Notes under the pieces: model-generated
Told to the model about the DNA's origin: nothing
The model's database searches: none
The model's input: only the letters and a program-made list of their open reading frames with translations
NCBI RefSeq assembly: GCF_011764565.1
Contig: NZ_AP022871.1
Location: forward strand, 6,510,320 to 6,574,319
Reading direction: 5' to 3'
DNA from: Phytohabitans suffuscus
Lineage (GTDB): Bacteria; Actinomycetota; Actinomycetes; Mycobacteriales; Micromonosporaceae
Length of the DNA stretch: 64,000 nt
Program-made: the position numbers and the translations under genes
In this document: one piece after another, positions 45,113 to 54,613 of the stretch
How the letters are laid out: each line of letters opens with the position of its first letter
How positions within the stretch are numbered: the first letter of the stretch is position 1

Positions 45113-45856
45113 TTATGCCGCTGGTTCGCCGTCCCACTTCTTTATAGGGCGACCGAGCCGAATGCTGGGCAGGAGTTGGGTTGGTGTCTCGCGGTGACCC
45201 ATCCATAGGACGACATCGAGTACTCGCAGCAGGCTCACCGTGGCTGGGATCGCCGTGCCTGTACGGAGGTCGGCCAGCACTGCCCGGAGCTCGCCGTTGT
45301 TGGCGGCGAGTTGGTGGTGCAGGCGTATCCACATGTGACGGGGTGCGCCAAACAGGCAGGACAGGACGCGGTCGTATACGGGGATGAGGCGGGGTCGTTT
45401 GCGGGCCATGAGCTTGCCGGCGATGACGTAGCCGACCTCGCGTTGCTTCTCGACCAGGTGCCACGCCTGGTCGGCGTGGTTCCCGTCCCCGACCAACACC
45501 TCAGCCCCGTCGGTTCCCAGGTCGATATCGGTGGGGATCTCGGCAAGTAGTCGGGTCATCTGGCGGCCGAGGTCTCCGTCGAGCAGGTCGATCGCGACCT
45601 CCGCGGGGAACTTGACCGAGAGCATCTGCACGGCGATCAGATCGCTGCCGGTGATCACATCGCGGTTGCCAGGCCGATCACCGCCGCCATCAAGCGCCTC
45701 GAAGCGACGACCGGTGTACGGCAGCGGCCCGTCCTCCCTGAAGTAGGCACGGAGATCAGCGACGGCACGGCCGGCGACAACAAGATCCATGAGGGCGGCA
45801 GACACGGGCCGCATCGTACACACGACGAGTAGCCAGGCACCCGACCCGGCCAACAC
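45113..45856 (-). CDS. DUF6308-like protein, 247 aa
   Basis: Soluble protein with RAYFREDGPLPYTGRRFEAL, then GGGDRP, then ITGSDLIAVQMLSVKFPAEV, the pattern I associate with the DUF6308 family of actinobacteria. A later segment reads GKLMARKRPRLIPVYDRVLS. The function of the family is unknown to me. Starts at the GTG 45856 or ATG 45814 are both possible; neither has a strong ribosome-binding site. It lies 320 bases downstream of the TPR gene, same strand, so it could belong to the same locus as the STAND system. Confidence 0.65.
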   Translation of the reverse strand: MLAGSGAWLLVVCTMRPVSAALMDLVVAGRAVADLRAYFREDGPLPYTGRRFEALDGGGDRPGNRDVITGSDLIAVQMLSVKFPAEVAIDLLDGDLGRQMTRLLAEIPTDIDLGTDGAEVLVGDGNHADQAWHLVEKQREVGYVIAGKLMARKRPRLIPVYDRVLSCLFGAPRHMWIRLHHQLAANNGELRAVLADLRTGTAIPATVSLLRVLDVVLWMGHRETPTQLLPSIRLGRPIKKWDGEPAA

Positions 45857-46177
45857 GCCCGACTGAGCGACTTACCCCCAGACCACATCCGCTCATGCCG
45901 ATGACCGTGCGTTCGATCTTGAGCGCTGGATGGAGCGTCTCTGGCTGGCTGGCGTTTCGCTTTTCAGGCCACGCATTATCGATTCAGGGTGGTGAAGCAC
46001 CGACGAAACAGAACGGTTGATTGACGCTCGTGATCTCGTAGACATGCGCTGGCCCGCAGAGTTGACATGGTGACAACGCCCATGATCTTGGCACGAGATG
46101 GAGCCCGCAGACTGCGTGGTTGCCCACAGTTGGATGGCTACGGCTTCAAATGTCCGCAACTGCGCAGCCACTCTCCA
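45857..46177. other. intergenic, no supported gene
   Basis: About 320 bases between the TPR gene's 3' end and the DUF6308-like gene. No frame on either strand has a start with ribosome-binding site or a family motif. It could hold the promoter of the DUF6308-like gene. Confidence 0.4.
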
Positions 46178-47569
46178 TCAGATCTTCGACGCAATGCGCC
46201 GAATAGAACGTGTCGGCTCCGCCGACCGTATCGCGGCGAGCAGTTCGGTTCCGCTGTCGTGGCTAGCGTGATATTCGCAGGGACATCGCGTCCCGCGGGA
46301 AGTGCCACCCATTCCTCGCCTGCACAGGGCCGCAGAACTGCGACCGATTCCCCTCAGAACGCGAGACGCGAGCCGGGCACCGCCGCGAAAGGGGTGAGCT
46401 CCGAGATAGAGCCATGTGACATGAAGTAATGTGAAAATAGCGTTCGTAGTCATCCCCCGCCGCGCTCGTAGGCGAAGGAGAGAAGCCAGGAAGACCAGCT
46501 CGCCGCGCGGATGGTCATCGCGCTGAGCGACCTCAATTGCGATTCGGAGAAGCTGTTCTGCCTGTTCGCTGTTGTTTTGCATGGCCGCAATGCGGGCGAG
46601 CACTCCGTTGAGCATGGCTTCTGCTGTGCTAATCTCGTGAACAGTTTGGAGGGACATTGCGGCCTGTGCTATATGCCATTGGGCTTCTTTGACCTGGCCA
46701 GCGTCAAGTAGTACTTCAGCCATTCGTAGTTCGTAAAATCCCCTCGGCTTCCGTTCTGTAGGCAGGTCGCTCCGTACAAGTTGAGCTGCCATCAGGAACG
46801 TCAGCGCCAGGGTATATTCGCATCTGGCTGCGTGAATGCGACCGATAAAGTGTAGTGCCGTGGCGCTGGCTCGGATTGCGTCAACTTGGTCGGACGCGCG
46901 CCCGACCGCAATAGCTCGCTCGAAATACCTTAGGGCGCGCCTCGGGGCGTAGTAGAAATAGATCAGTCCTCTGGTGGTGAGCGTGTGGGCTGTGTAACCG
47001 ACGTTGCCGACGGCGAGCCTTTCGCACAGGTCTAGGGCATGATGGGCTCTTCGGTACCTGCTCGTATCGATGTAGAACTGCGCAAGGACAAGCGTCGCAC
47101 GAAACTTGTCCGATGTATCTTTACCCTCGTCGATTGCCGCACGAATGAAGCTTAAACGCTGTTGGCCACCGTTGGAGATGGCCGCGCAAAGCCGGGCAGC
47201 CGCCAAGCGTAGATCGGTCGTTGGCTGACCATTTCGAGAGAGCCGCACCGAGGCTTGGCCAACCAGGTCTAAAATGCGCAGGCGGTCGGGGTAGATGGTT
47301 GGACCGCCAACCGCAGTCAAAAGCTCGACCAGCGCCTCGGCGTACGCCGCAAAATGCGGTGACTCAATATCCACTGCCGCGTCGATCGCGTTCCCGAGTA
47401 TCGTAACGTAAGGCTCAATCCGGTCGGGCGGCGTGGCCGAAGATACCATCAACTGAAGCGCCGGCGCATAAAAGCTCATGGCACGCGCGATGGCCAACCG
47501 AGACTTCCTCCGCGCCTCGACCTGATATGCGTTGACGCTACCGCACGCGCTCGCAACGTCACGATCCAT
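46178..47569 (-). CDS. TPR-repeat protein partnered with the PNP/NB-ARC protein, 463 aa
   Basis: Alpha-helical protein built of TPR-like repeats. Examples are RATLVLAQFYIDTSRYRRAH with HALDLCERLA, RGLIYFYYAPRRALRYFERA, IGRIHAARCEYTLALTFLMA, and ELRMAEVLLDAGQVKEAQWH. The last part from about residue 395 (LLHVTWLYLGAHPF) is not repeat-like. The ATG at 47569 has GAGGG upstream and lies 11 bases before the end of the upstream 47559-49559 gene, so the pair is translationally coupled. In STAND proteins, TPRs normally follow the NB-ARC in one chain; here the sensor-like repeats appear as a separate subunit. Ligand recognition is inferred. Confidence 0.8.
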   Translation of the reverse strand: MDRDVASACGSVNAYQVEARRKSRLAIARAMSFYAPALQLMVSSATPPDRIEPYVTILGNAIDAAVDIESPHFAAYAEALVELLTAVGGPTIYPDRLRILDLVGQASVRLSRNGQPTTDLRLAAARLCAAISNGGQQRLSFIRAAIDEGKDTSDKFRATLVLAQFYIDTSRYRRAHHALDLCERLAVGNVGYTAHTLTTRGLIYFYYAPRRALRYFERAIAVGRASDQVDAIRASATALHFIGRIHAARCEYTLALTFLMAAQLVRSDLPTERKPRGFYELRMAEVLLDAGQVKEAQWHIAQAAMSLQTVHEISTAEAMLNGVLARIAAMQNNSEQAEQLLRIAIEVAQRDDHPRGELVFLASLLRLRARRGMTTNAIFTLLHVTWLYLGAHPFRGGARLASRVLRGIGRSSAALCRRGMGGTSRGTRCPCEYHASHDSGTELLAAIRSAEPTRSIRRIASKI

Positions 47570-49559
47570 CGCCCTCACGCCTACCACTGGACTGCCCACA
47601 CGTAAACTCGTAGAGAAGGCCGTGTATCGTGTACGCCCTATCAAGCTTGCCCGGCGTACTGGAATCTCCGAATGCCGTGACGAGCGAGAGCTGGCACGCG
47701 CCCGTCAGTACCTTGGAGAAGAGTTCACTGTTAGCAAGACCGGACACGGCCGATAATTCGTCATACGTGAACATGTCACCCTTTCCCTTCACGCAGAACG
47801 AACTCATCAACGCCATGACTGACTCCGCCCCGAAGCGTCGCTCAAGTTCGCGAAGCGAACGCAGGTAGAGGTGCGACCGAAGGCGACCAGCCAGACTCCG
47901 GCGCTCATCGTCAAGGCCACCAAGTTGACGAAACTCGTTGAGCAGCCGGTCGAGCGGCAGATGACTGGAAAGGAAGTGGCGGACGACCAGCTTTATCAAG
48001 AATGGGTTTCCGTCGGTCACGTCAAGGATTGGCCTGAGCGCCCGCTCGTCAGCGGACCGAAGGTCTGGATCAGCAGCCCCGAGATGCCGGATCAACGCCA
48101 CCGCGCTTATGTCTTCCAGCGGCCTAAGACGGTACTCAGTAACCGCCGGCAGTGCCGGCAGAAGCTGCCAGCGGGTCGTTACAATCAGCTTGTGCGGACG
48201 ATCCACGCCCATCTCGTGCAGGCTGCGAATGACCGAGGACGCATCCTCGATTGTCTCGATGTTGTCGATCACAGCGAGCACCCGTTCATCAGGCCCAAGT
48301 GAGTCCATGCGGAGGCCAAAGTGCTTTGTCCACAACGCCCGGCTCAAACCCAGATCGAAGTTAAGCTGATTGGCCAGGTCTTTGACGACGTCAAGCCAGT
48401 AGGCGGTCCCACCACCCGCTGGGATCAGGTCAAGGGCGCCGCCGGTCTGCGCCGCCGTTGCCCATGCGATGCGGCTAAAGACGTTCTCGGCTGTCGATCT
48501 GACAACCGCGTCATGAGCGAGAGCGGTTTTTCCGATTCCGCCCTCACCAAAAAGACTGACAACCGCGTGGCCAGTGCGGCTAATAATCGAGGCGCTGACA
48601 TCGTCGACAAGCTGACCAACTCCAAAGAGTCTGTCATGATCTACAAACGCGTGGCGTTGCCACGTAGTCGGTCGAGGTATGGCCGACACCGACTGGACTC
48701 GATGGCCGGAGGCGGTGCCACCGACGGCATCCTCCGCACGCTCGACTGCCCATGAGCCGGGTCCGACCGCCGCCGCCCGATCGGTGCCCGTTCGTGCAGC
48801 GGACTCGATACCAACCACAAGGGCCAGAGCGAAGGCGGCCGCTCGCGACGCGGCGACGGATTGCCAGCCTGTCAAATCACTGGCGGCCTTGTTCCCATCA
48901 GCCCGGTCGCTGATACCGCGGACGGTCAGCAGCGGAAGCGACCGGTTCAGCCGAGCGGCGAGCGAAGCCCCAGCGCTCTCCATCTCCACAGCCGCCGCGT
49001 CGTTGTAGTGGCGGCGCACCAGTTGAGCAAGAGGCGAGGCCCGTGAGTCGAGCACGACCTCGCCGGCCAGCACAGGCCTCAAATGGATCTTGAATGGTCG
49101 ACCTGGATACTCTGGCAACAACCGGTCCCACCATGCCGTGCGAGTCAGGTAACGTGCATGCTGCTCAAGATGGTGCGGCGCATCCCAGGCCCGTGGCCGC
49201 GCGTGAAATCCGGTGCGATCTTCTTTACCCCCGTGATAGCCGTAGATGCGAGTCGCAACGACAACATCGCCCAGATCTATGTCGGCGTGTAACGCACCGG
49301 CGACACCCACGACGAGCACCACCTCCGGCGCGAATGCGGCGCTTGCCCGCTCGGTGACAACAGCCGATGCCTGATTTCCTTCGCCCGTCACCGCCAACGC
49401 GACTCGTACGTCCGCACCGCGAACCGTGCCCGTCTCGAACAGCGTGCCCGCCGTGTGCGCCCACACCTTCAGATCCGTCAGATACTCCCGCACCGCGTGG
49501 TACTCCAGCTCCAATGCGGTGAGCACCACAGCTATAATGCGGTCGTTCGCGTTGGCCAT
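47559..49559 (-). CDS. PNP/MTAN-like nucleosidase fused to NB-ARC STAND NTPase, 666 aa
   Basis: Residues about 8-255 form a purine-nucleoside-phosphorylase/MTAN-like domain: VVGVAGALHADIDLGDVVVA, AVEMESAG with E194, and RGISDRAD with D218, matching the catalytic glutamate and aspartate of MTA/SAH nucleosidase; E17 or E19 may be the third acid. Residues about 305-530 are an NB-ARC ATPase: Walker A GEGGIGKT (338-345), Walker B VLAVIDNIE (D432), LIVTTRW (R463) and GNPFLIKL. A winged-helix part ends in IHGLL, the position of the MHD motif. No TPR or LRR follows; the TPR protein is the next, overlapping gene. The ATG at 49559 has GAGGAA upstream. PNP-family domains act as ATP or nucleotide nucleosidase effectors in some antiphage systems; that role is inferred here. 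Confidence 0.87.
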   Translation of the reverse strand: MANANDRIIAVVLTALELEYHAVREYLTDLKVWAHTAGTLFETGTVRGADVRVALAVTGEGNQASAVVTERASAAFAPEVVLVVGVAGALHADIDLGDVVVATRIYGYHGGKEDRTGFHARPRAWDAPHHLEQHARYLTRTAWWDRLLPEYPGRPFKIHLRPVLAGEVVLDSRASPLAQLVRRHYNDAAAVEMESAGASLAARLNRSLPLLTVRGISDRADGNKAASDLTGWQSVAASRAAAFALALVVGIESAARTGTDRAAAVGPGSWAVERAEDAVGGTASGHRVQSVSAIPRPTTWQRHAFVDHDRLFGVGQLVDDVSASIISRTGHAVVSLFGEGGIGKTALAHDAVVRSTAENVFSRIAWATAAQTGGALDLIPAGGGTAYWLDVVKDLANQLNFDLGLSRALWTKHFGLRMDSLGPDERVLAVIDNIETIEDASSVIRSLHEMGVDRPHKLIVTTRWQLLPALPAVTEYRLRPLEDISAVALIRHLGAADPDLRSADERALRPILDVTDGNPFLIKLVVRHFLSSHLPLDRLLNEFRQLGGLDDERRSLAGRLRSHLYLRSLRELERRFGAESVMALMSSFCVKGKGDMFTYDELSAVSGLANSELFSKVLTGACQLSLVTAFGDSSTPGKLDRAYTIHGLLYEFTCGQSSGRREGDGS

Positions 49560-49850
49560 CGTGTTCCTCGCACGCACCGCGACGTCCCGGACCCATACGC
49601 GATAATGCTATGCCTGCCGCGCAAGCACAGTTTGGCGGCGTACAAGAACGGCGGGTTGCTTCCGCTGCCAGCCGCGCTGCGACCGACGCGAGCGCATGCC
49701 TGGCTGGGCTGTCCAAGATCAGGTGTGCGGATCTGCCGCGAAGTGGGCTCAACGGTGCTGGCTTGTCGCGGCAGGGCCGGCCGGCCCAGGCAGTCGAACC
49801 GTCGATGAGCTTGGCGCTAGCAAGGCCGGTTACCCACCGCCGAGTTGGGC

Positions 49851-50348
49851 TCATGGCGCCTCTGCCGCGTTCCAAGCGTCGGTCACGCACAGTTCGTCAT
49901 AGTCCCACCAGCCATCGCGTGCGCCGGAGTTCAGCAGGTGGCGTACCAGGTAGAGATCAGCCTCAGGCGGAACATCGATCACAGCCAGGCCGAACATGCC
50001 GCCGCCCGTGACGCCCAACGCGGTGAACTTCTCGAGGATGACCTCTGTGCCAGTATCCAGCGGCCCCAGTGGGCTGTCGGAGGCAAGTACCACCCGGATC
50101 GCGCAGTATCCGGATGCCTCAAGCTTCTCCTGTACCCAGAGTTCGCCGTCCGTTCCCCGCTGGACCCGGAAGATGTCGCCCTTGGCGGCATTCAGTGCGG
50201 CCCAAGGCGCAAATGGCAGCCGGACTCGGTCAGGTGCGAGTACCTCGGCGCCCATGCCGAGGGCCGTGGCAGGCCCACCGAACATTGGAAACCACACCTG
50301 CACCCTTTCCGCTGGTGGTTTGAGAACGGCGCCGTCTGTCGAGGACAT
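49851..50348 (-). CDS. DUF4265-like protein, 165 aa
   Basis: Small soluble protein. ERVQVWFPMFGG, then LPFAPWAALNAAKGDIFRVQ and ELWVQEKLEASGYCAIRVVL resemble DUF4265 domains, whose function is not established to my knowledge. The end, LYLVRHLLNSGARDGWWDYD, includes a conserved aromatic-acidic patch. It lies about 290 bases upstream of the PNP/NB-ARC gene on the same strand. DUF4265 genes are often found in variable loci; whether it belongs to the STAND module is unknown. Confidence 0.65.
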   Translation of the reverse strand: MSSTDGAVLKPPAERVQVWFPMFGGPATALGMGAEVLAPDRVRLPFAPWAALNAAKGDIFRVQRGTDGELWVQEKLEASGYCAIRVVLASDSPLGPLDTGTEVILEKFTALGVTGGGMFGLAVIDVPPEADLYLVRHLLNSGARDGWWDYDELCVTDAWNAAEAP

Positions 50349-50939
50349 CGCTCAAGTTTGGCGCAGCCGGGCGACTCGACGTACAACCGCAACTCATGAT
50401 CGACCACCCTCATCTGCCGCGATCCGTTCGTAACGTTCGGTGACGACGCTTCGACTGCCCGCGTTCGATAGAGGTTGTGGCTGAGTGGACGAGGAACCTG
50501 GCGCTGGGAGTTCCACCGCTGGCGCCGGCCGTTGGCCGACCGTTGACCAGACGTAGTCGCCTGGCCTCGTGCAGGCGCGGGCGAGGGGCGACGGTCCTCG
50601 CCTTCGGTGTTTGCGCAGGTAGTCGAGTTTCAACAGAGAGGTGATTGGCGACCCGATAATCGCCGTGAGGGGTGTCTGATCTGGCGGTCCACCTACGCCG
50701 AGCGGGTCGGCTATCCGGTGGGTGTCCGCGGGTGGCGATCCGGCGTGGCTTTGCGTTTACGACGCGGTCAGTGGCGCGACCGTCGTCTTGCCGGTGCCCG
50801 CCGGTGGTCATGGGGCCGGCGGCGTCGGTTTGTCCGGGGCTTCGCCGGTCGTGGGCGGCACCTTTTTCGGCGGGCGGTACCGCGTGATGTGTGGCACGTA
50901 GTCTGGTGCGTCCGGGACCACGGTGTGTTGGAGGACGTG
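50349..50939. other. intergenic, no supported gene
   Basis: About 590 bases. A plus-strand frame ending at a TAG (50899-50901) reads VVLPVPAGGHGAGGVGLSGA then TFFGGRYRVMCGT, but I find no start or family for it. GGAGG near 50931 serves the SDR gene that follows. The rest is unassigned. Confidence 0.4.
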
Positions 50940-51694
50940 ATGTCGGTACTTGACGCGTTTGGGCTCGTCGGAAAGGTGGCGGTCGTAACGGGTGGCAACC
51001 GGGGCTCGGCCGAGCTTTTACCGCCGCGCTGGCTCAGGCCGGTGCGCGGGTCGCGGTCGTGGCTCGGGATGCGGCCAAGACCGCGGAGGTGTTGGACGAG
51101 TTGGAGACTGTTCGTGGTTTTCAGGCGGATGTTCGCCGTCGTGTTGATGTGGACCGGGTGGTGGGGGAGATCGTGGCTGGGATGGGCGGGGTGGACATCC
51201 TGGTCAACAACGCCGGCGTTTGCGTGCACGCGCCCGCGCTCGAGGTCACGGAGGCCGACTGGGCCGAGGTCGTTGATACCAACGTCTCCGGCGTGTGGCA
51301 CTGCTGCCAGGCGTTTGGGAAGCACATGGCTGGCCGCGGCGGTGGGACGATCGTCAACATCGGTTCGATCTCCGGGTTGATCGTGAACCGTCCGCAGTGG
51401 CAGCCGGCGTACAACGCGTCCAAGGCGGCAGTGCACCAGCTGACCAAGTCGCTGGCCGCGGAGTGGGCGCCGCTGGGCATCCGGGTCAACGCTCTCGCAC
51501 CTGGGTATGTCAGGACGGAGATGGCGCCGGTCGACCGGCCGGAGTTTCGTCAGCGCTGGATCGATGACGTGCCGATGCGGCGCTACGCCACTCCGGAGGA
51601 GATCGCGCCCAGCCTCATCTACCTGGCCAGCGACGCGTCCGCGTTCATGACTGGCTCGGTGCTCGTCATCGACGGCGGCTACACCACCGTCTGA
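50940..51694 (+). CDS. SDR-family oxidoreductase with a one-base frameshift in the cofactor loop
   Basis: Starts at an ATG at 50940 behind GGAGG (LDAFGLVGKVAVVTGGNRG). After a slip near 51006 it continues in another frame as AFTAALAQAGARVAVVARDA. All other SDR features are present: VNNAGVCVHAPALE, NIGSISGL, and AYNASKAAVHQL (Ser, Tyr, Lys). The bases GGGGCTCGGCCGAGC would encode GIGR if one base were restored (GGC-ATC-GGC-CGA). The lesion thus destroys the NRGIGR cofactor motif. It is either a recent inactivation or a sequencing error. Confidence 0.8.
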
Positions 51695-52456
51695 CCCGCG
51701 CCGCCGGCCGGGCCGGTCAGCTGGTCGCCGAGGTCGCGGCGACGGTTAGGGCACCGAGCGACCGTACTGGGCGCTGACCACCAGCCCGGCGGCGTGCAGA
51801 ACCTGCAGGCCGGGCTGGTGACGACCCCGGCATCGTCGTGCGGCCTGGACCGTCCGGGCCGCGCGCCGCGTTGGCCGACGGCCCGGACGTGTGGTAGATC
51901 GTCGCGGCACTGACGCCCCTCGGCAACGAGGACCCCACCTGGCAGGGGCAAGATCCTGCGCAGCGAACTGCGTACCGTCACCGGACTGGGCACCGCCCGG
52001 GTCGTTGCCCGCGCTGGACTACGCAACCCACGCTGAGGACGTCGACACGTCGAGCACCGGCAACGCCGAAACCGCCGCGTGGGCGCAACGGCCGCCGACT
52101 GCCAATGGGCCCGTCCCGCGACCTTGCCAGGTGAGCCATGCGAGCACTCGAATGACCCAGGCGCACCATAATCCGTCACAGGGTCCTGCTTCGCATTAAC
52201 CGGCTGGCGGCGATCACCGCGCGCCTGCGCCGAACGGCTCCGGCGCAGACACGTGAATCCCTTGCCTCGCCGCACAAGGCAGGTGCCCGTAGGGACGTCG
52301 CCGTGCAACGAGCCGCGGCACGTGTCGCCCGATGTCTCTGACGGAACCTGCCGCGCCTACGCGCCGATTGGCCAATGGCCGAACCGCTGTGTCGGCTGAC
52401 TCTGGGCGGACCGGCACGTAAATAGCATCGCAGTCCGCCGTAGAAGGAGCGCCGTC
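51695..52456. other. intergenic, no supported gene
   Basis: About 760 bases between the SDR gene and the excisionase-like gene. Several short frames exist on both strands with arginine- or proline-rich translations typical of non-coding GC-rich DNA. I see no tRNA cloverleaf, no direct repeats of att type and no family motif. Confidence 0.4.
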
Positions 52457-52758
52457 ATGAGTACCGACCGACGACCCCCAACCTCCCGTGCACGAGACCG
52501 ATCCGGTACGGCCGGTGAGGCACCGCGTTGGACCGCGGAGCGGATCCGGGCGCTCGGCGTCGCCACCGACCTTCGTACCCGGCGCGGATTTTCGGATTGT
52601 CCAGCAACACCGGGTACGAGCTGGCCCGGCGCGGTGAGTTCCCGGTCTCGGTCATCCGCGCTGGCCGGCAGTACCGGGTGTCCGTGGCGGCCATTCTCGC
52701 GGTACTCGACGCGCCTGTCGAACCCGCGCCGCGGCCGCCTCCCGATACCGGCACCTGA
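52457..52758 (+). pseudogene. excisionase-like HTH protein, frameshifted
   Basis: An ATG at 52457 starts the frame; RWTAERIRALGVATDLRT precedes a slip near 52580 (ACCCGGCGC lacks a base). The next frame continues AARIFGLSSNTGYELARRGE, then FPVSVIRAGRQYRVSVAAIL. This is the winged-helix excisionase/DNA-binding type (Xis) used by pSAM2-like integrative elements, with the typical GRxYRV motif. An integrase-start fragment lies 364 bases downstream, as expected for a xis-int pair. The frame break probably inactivates it. Confidence 0.65.
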
Positions 52759-53121
52759 ACCCTCGGATCAACGGGCGCCGGTACAAGACCCGCCCGCTGC
52801 GGCGCCAAGGAGCGCTTCGCCGGGAACACATGCCGTCCGGCTTTCCGGGTGAGTGAGCCGCGAACCGCTCCTGAACACCGGCCGTCACCGGTCGGCCAGC
52901 GCACCGACGTGACAGGCAACCCTACCTGTCCGGGAGCAGACGCCGCGCCTGCGGCCAACGTGGTGCCATACCCGCGGCCGGCGAACGTCGCCGCGACTTG
53001 ATCGTGGCCGGTTTCCACGCGTCCATGCGGTTAGCGAAATCCGCTGCCGCATCCGGAGCACAGCAGCAACGGACACCGCAACCGGCCCTCGTACCTGCGT
53101 CTTAAGGAGATTCCCGTACCG

Positions 53122-53271
53122 ATGTCCAACGGATACATCTACAAGCGATGTGGCTGCCCGCACCAACGTGCGAGGGGCGCACCTCACGTTGGGCGCCCCT
53201 CGCGCTTCAGTATCTGTTATCCAGCGGCATGGCCCGAGCGTGTGTGCTTGGGGCCTAAACGACTGTCATGA
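53122..53271 (+). pseudogene. site-specific integrase N-terminal remnant
   Basis: The ATG at 53122 with AAGGAGA at 53104-53110 starts MSNGYIYKRCGCPHQR. This matches the usual beginning of tyrosine integrases of actinomycete integrative elements (M(S/A)xGxIYKRCGCRD). After about 13 residues the similarity ends and a stop follows at 53271. The coding sequence runs through a strong hairpin and overlaps the 3' end of the opposite gene by 6 bases. Confidence 0.55.
53163..53203. terminator. two overlapping alternative hairpins
   Basis: CCAACGTG (53163-53170) pairs with CACGTTGG (53185-53192). GCGAGGGGCGC (53170-53180) pairs with GCGCCCCTCGC (53193-53203). Order is A-B-A'-B', so both stems cannot form together without steric clash. 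The stronger 11-bp GC stem could terminate the convergent secreted-protein gene that ends at 53266 on the minus strand, or transcription from 52457. Confidence 0.55.
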
Positions 53272-54449
53272 CGTTGTGCAGATGGGAGTGTGATCTTTGA
53301 TGTCTTTTCTCCCACCGTCCAGGTAGTACCTGTCGATCACGAGGAAACAGTTGACCTTTGTGCTTGTCTCCCGGAATGTGATGGCAACATCGAAGCTCGC
53401 CACGTAGTGACCGACCTTGTTATTGCCGTACAGCGCGGGAACGATGACCACCTGCGGGTCGGGATCGACGCCGTTGTGCTTTTTTATCGAGACGCTTTGA
53501 ACGTCATCCGACCACACCTGATGGCTCCACGTGGTGTCCTGGTTGTTCTGCTTCTTGACGAAGACAACCGTATTACCGGACCAGCACCACTCGATGTGCG
53601 GAGTCAAGAACACCTCTGCGGACAGGCCGAACACGCCACGGTCAAGCTTGGACGCCTGGGTGACGGTGTCGGTTTTGATCCGATCTGTTGGGCATGGTGT
53701 CGAGATGAGGGTGTCGAATGGGTGGGTGCCGACAATGCCGGTGCCGGTCCTTGTGCCGGTTCCGCCGCAGGCCAGGTTGCGCAGACCGGGAAGCTGTGGG
53801 CAGTCCCCCATTCGCCGCCGGGAGAATCCAGCGAGTACTCCAGCAGTACCTCGACCTGTTGAGCGGCGGGGTAGCGCTCATCGTCGTACAGGTCGATGAA
53901 CCCTGCACTGATTTCGAACGCTGGCTGACCGGGTGGCTTGAGGTGGTTGATCTGGCTACCTTGGTGCAGGGGCTGTCCGTCGGGCTGGCCTGGCGTGCGT
54001 TCCACGAGTCGGGTACTGGCGATGATACGAACTTCCCACGGCGGGCTGCAGTCGATCGTGGCGCTCCAGCTGATCCGCGAAAATGCAAGTCCTGTGTCGG
54101 GTGCTTGGAGCCGCTGAAAGTTCTTGGTGAGGCTGAACCCGCAGCTCAACGGCGGCGGAGGCCCGGGAACGCACTCGCTGCCATCCCCCGGTGGCGGATT
54201 CGGGCCAGGATCGGGCATCGGGAAGCAGTGCAGTGGCTGTACCTCCTCGAGTTGCATGATCGTGGTGCGTCCAGGCCCTGCCGTGCTCTCGGCCGCAGGC
54301 AACGTCGCCTGGTCGGACGGGGTCGTGTCCGCCGCGGCTGGTTGGATGCCGGCGATCGCGACGGCGACGCCCATGGCTGCGGCGACCAGTGAGCGTCGCG
54401 GGCGGTGTGTTGGTGGCCGACTTCGTCGGCCGGCATTGAGTCTGGTCAA
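53266..54449 (-). CDS. secreted protein of unknown function, one apparent frameshift
   Basis: The N-terminus is a long-headed signal peptide (RRSLVAAAMGVAVAIAGIQP, then AAADT). The mature part is proline-rich, with CFPMPDPGPNPPPGDGSE and four or more cysteines (SCGFSL; TIDCSPPWEVRI). Similarity of frame composition breaks at about 53810 in a run of five G; one more G would join EYSLDSPGGEWG to DCPQLPGLRNLACG. The C-terminal part has a beta-rich look (HIEWCWSGNTVVFVKKQ; VVIVPALYGNNKVGHYVASF; NCFLVIDRYYLDGG). Total would be about 390 residues. Family unknown; role probably extracellular. Confidence 0.65.
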
Positions 54450-54566
54450 CAGCCTCTCCTAAAATCCGGTTTCACCCACTGGCTCTTTTCTCGTGACCGA
54501 GTGCGTACCGTCCTGCGGCACGCACCCACCGGCGAGTGTCGATCAACGCGGTCAACGATCTGTCAA

Positions 54567-54604
54567 ACGTGAAAGTCCTACGGAGACGTGAAAGTCCTAC
54601 GGAG
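54567..54604. repeat. perfect 19-bp tandem duplication
   Basis: The unit ACGTGAAAGTCCTACGGAG occurs twice end to end (54567-54585 and 54586-54604). It lies between the two minus-strand secreted-protein genes, just past the 3' end of the second. It is probably a replication-slippage product. Confidence 0.9.
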
Positions 54605-54613
54605 AGCGGTGGA

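Noticed and set aside
53163..53203. H-type pseudoknot
   Set aside because: The interleaved repeats leave no connecting nucleotides between stems, so a true pseudoknot is sterically unlikely; alternative hairpins are the better reading.
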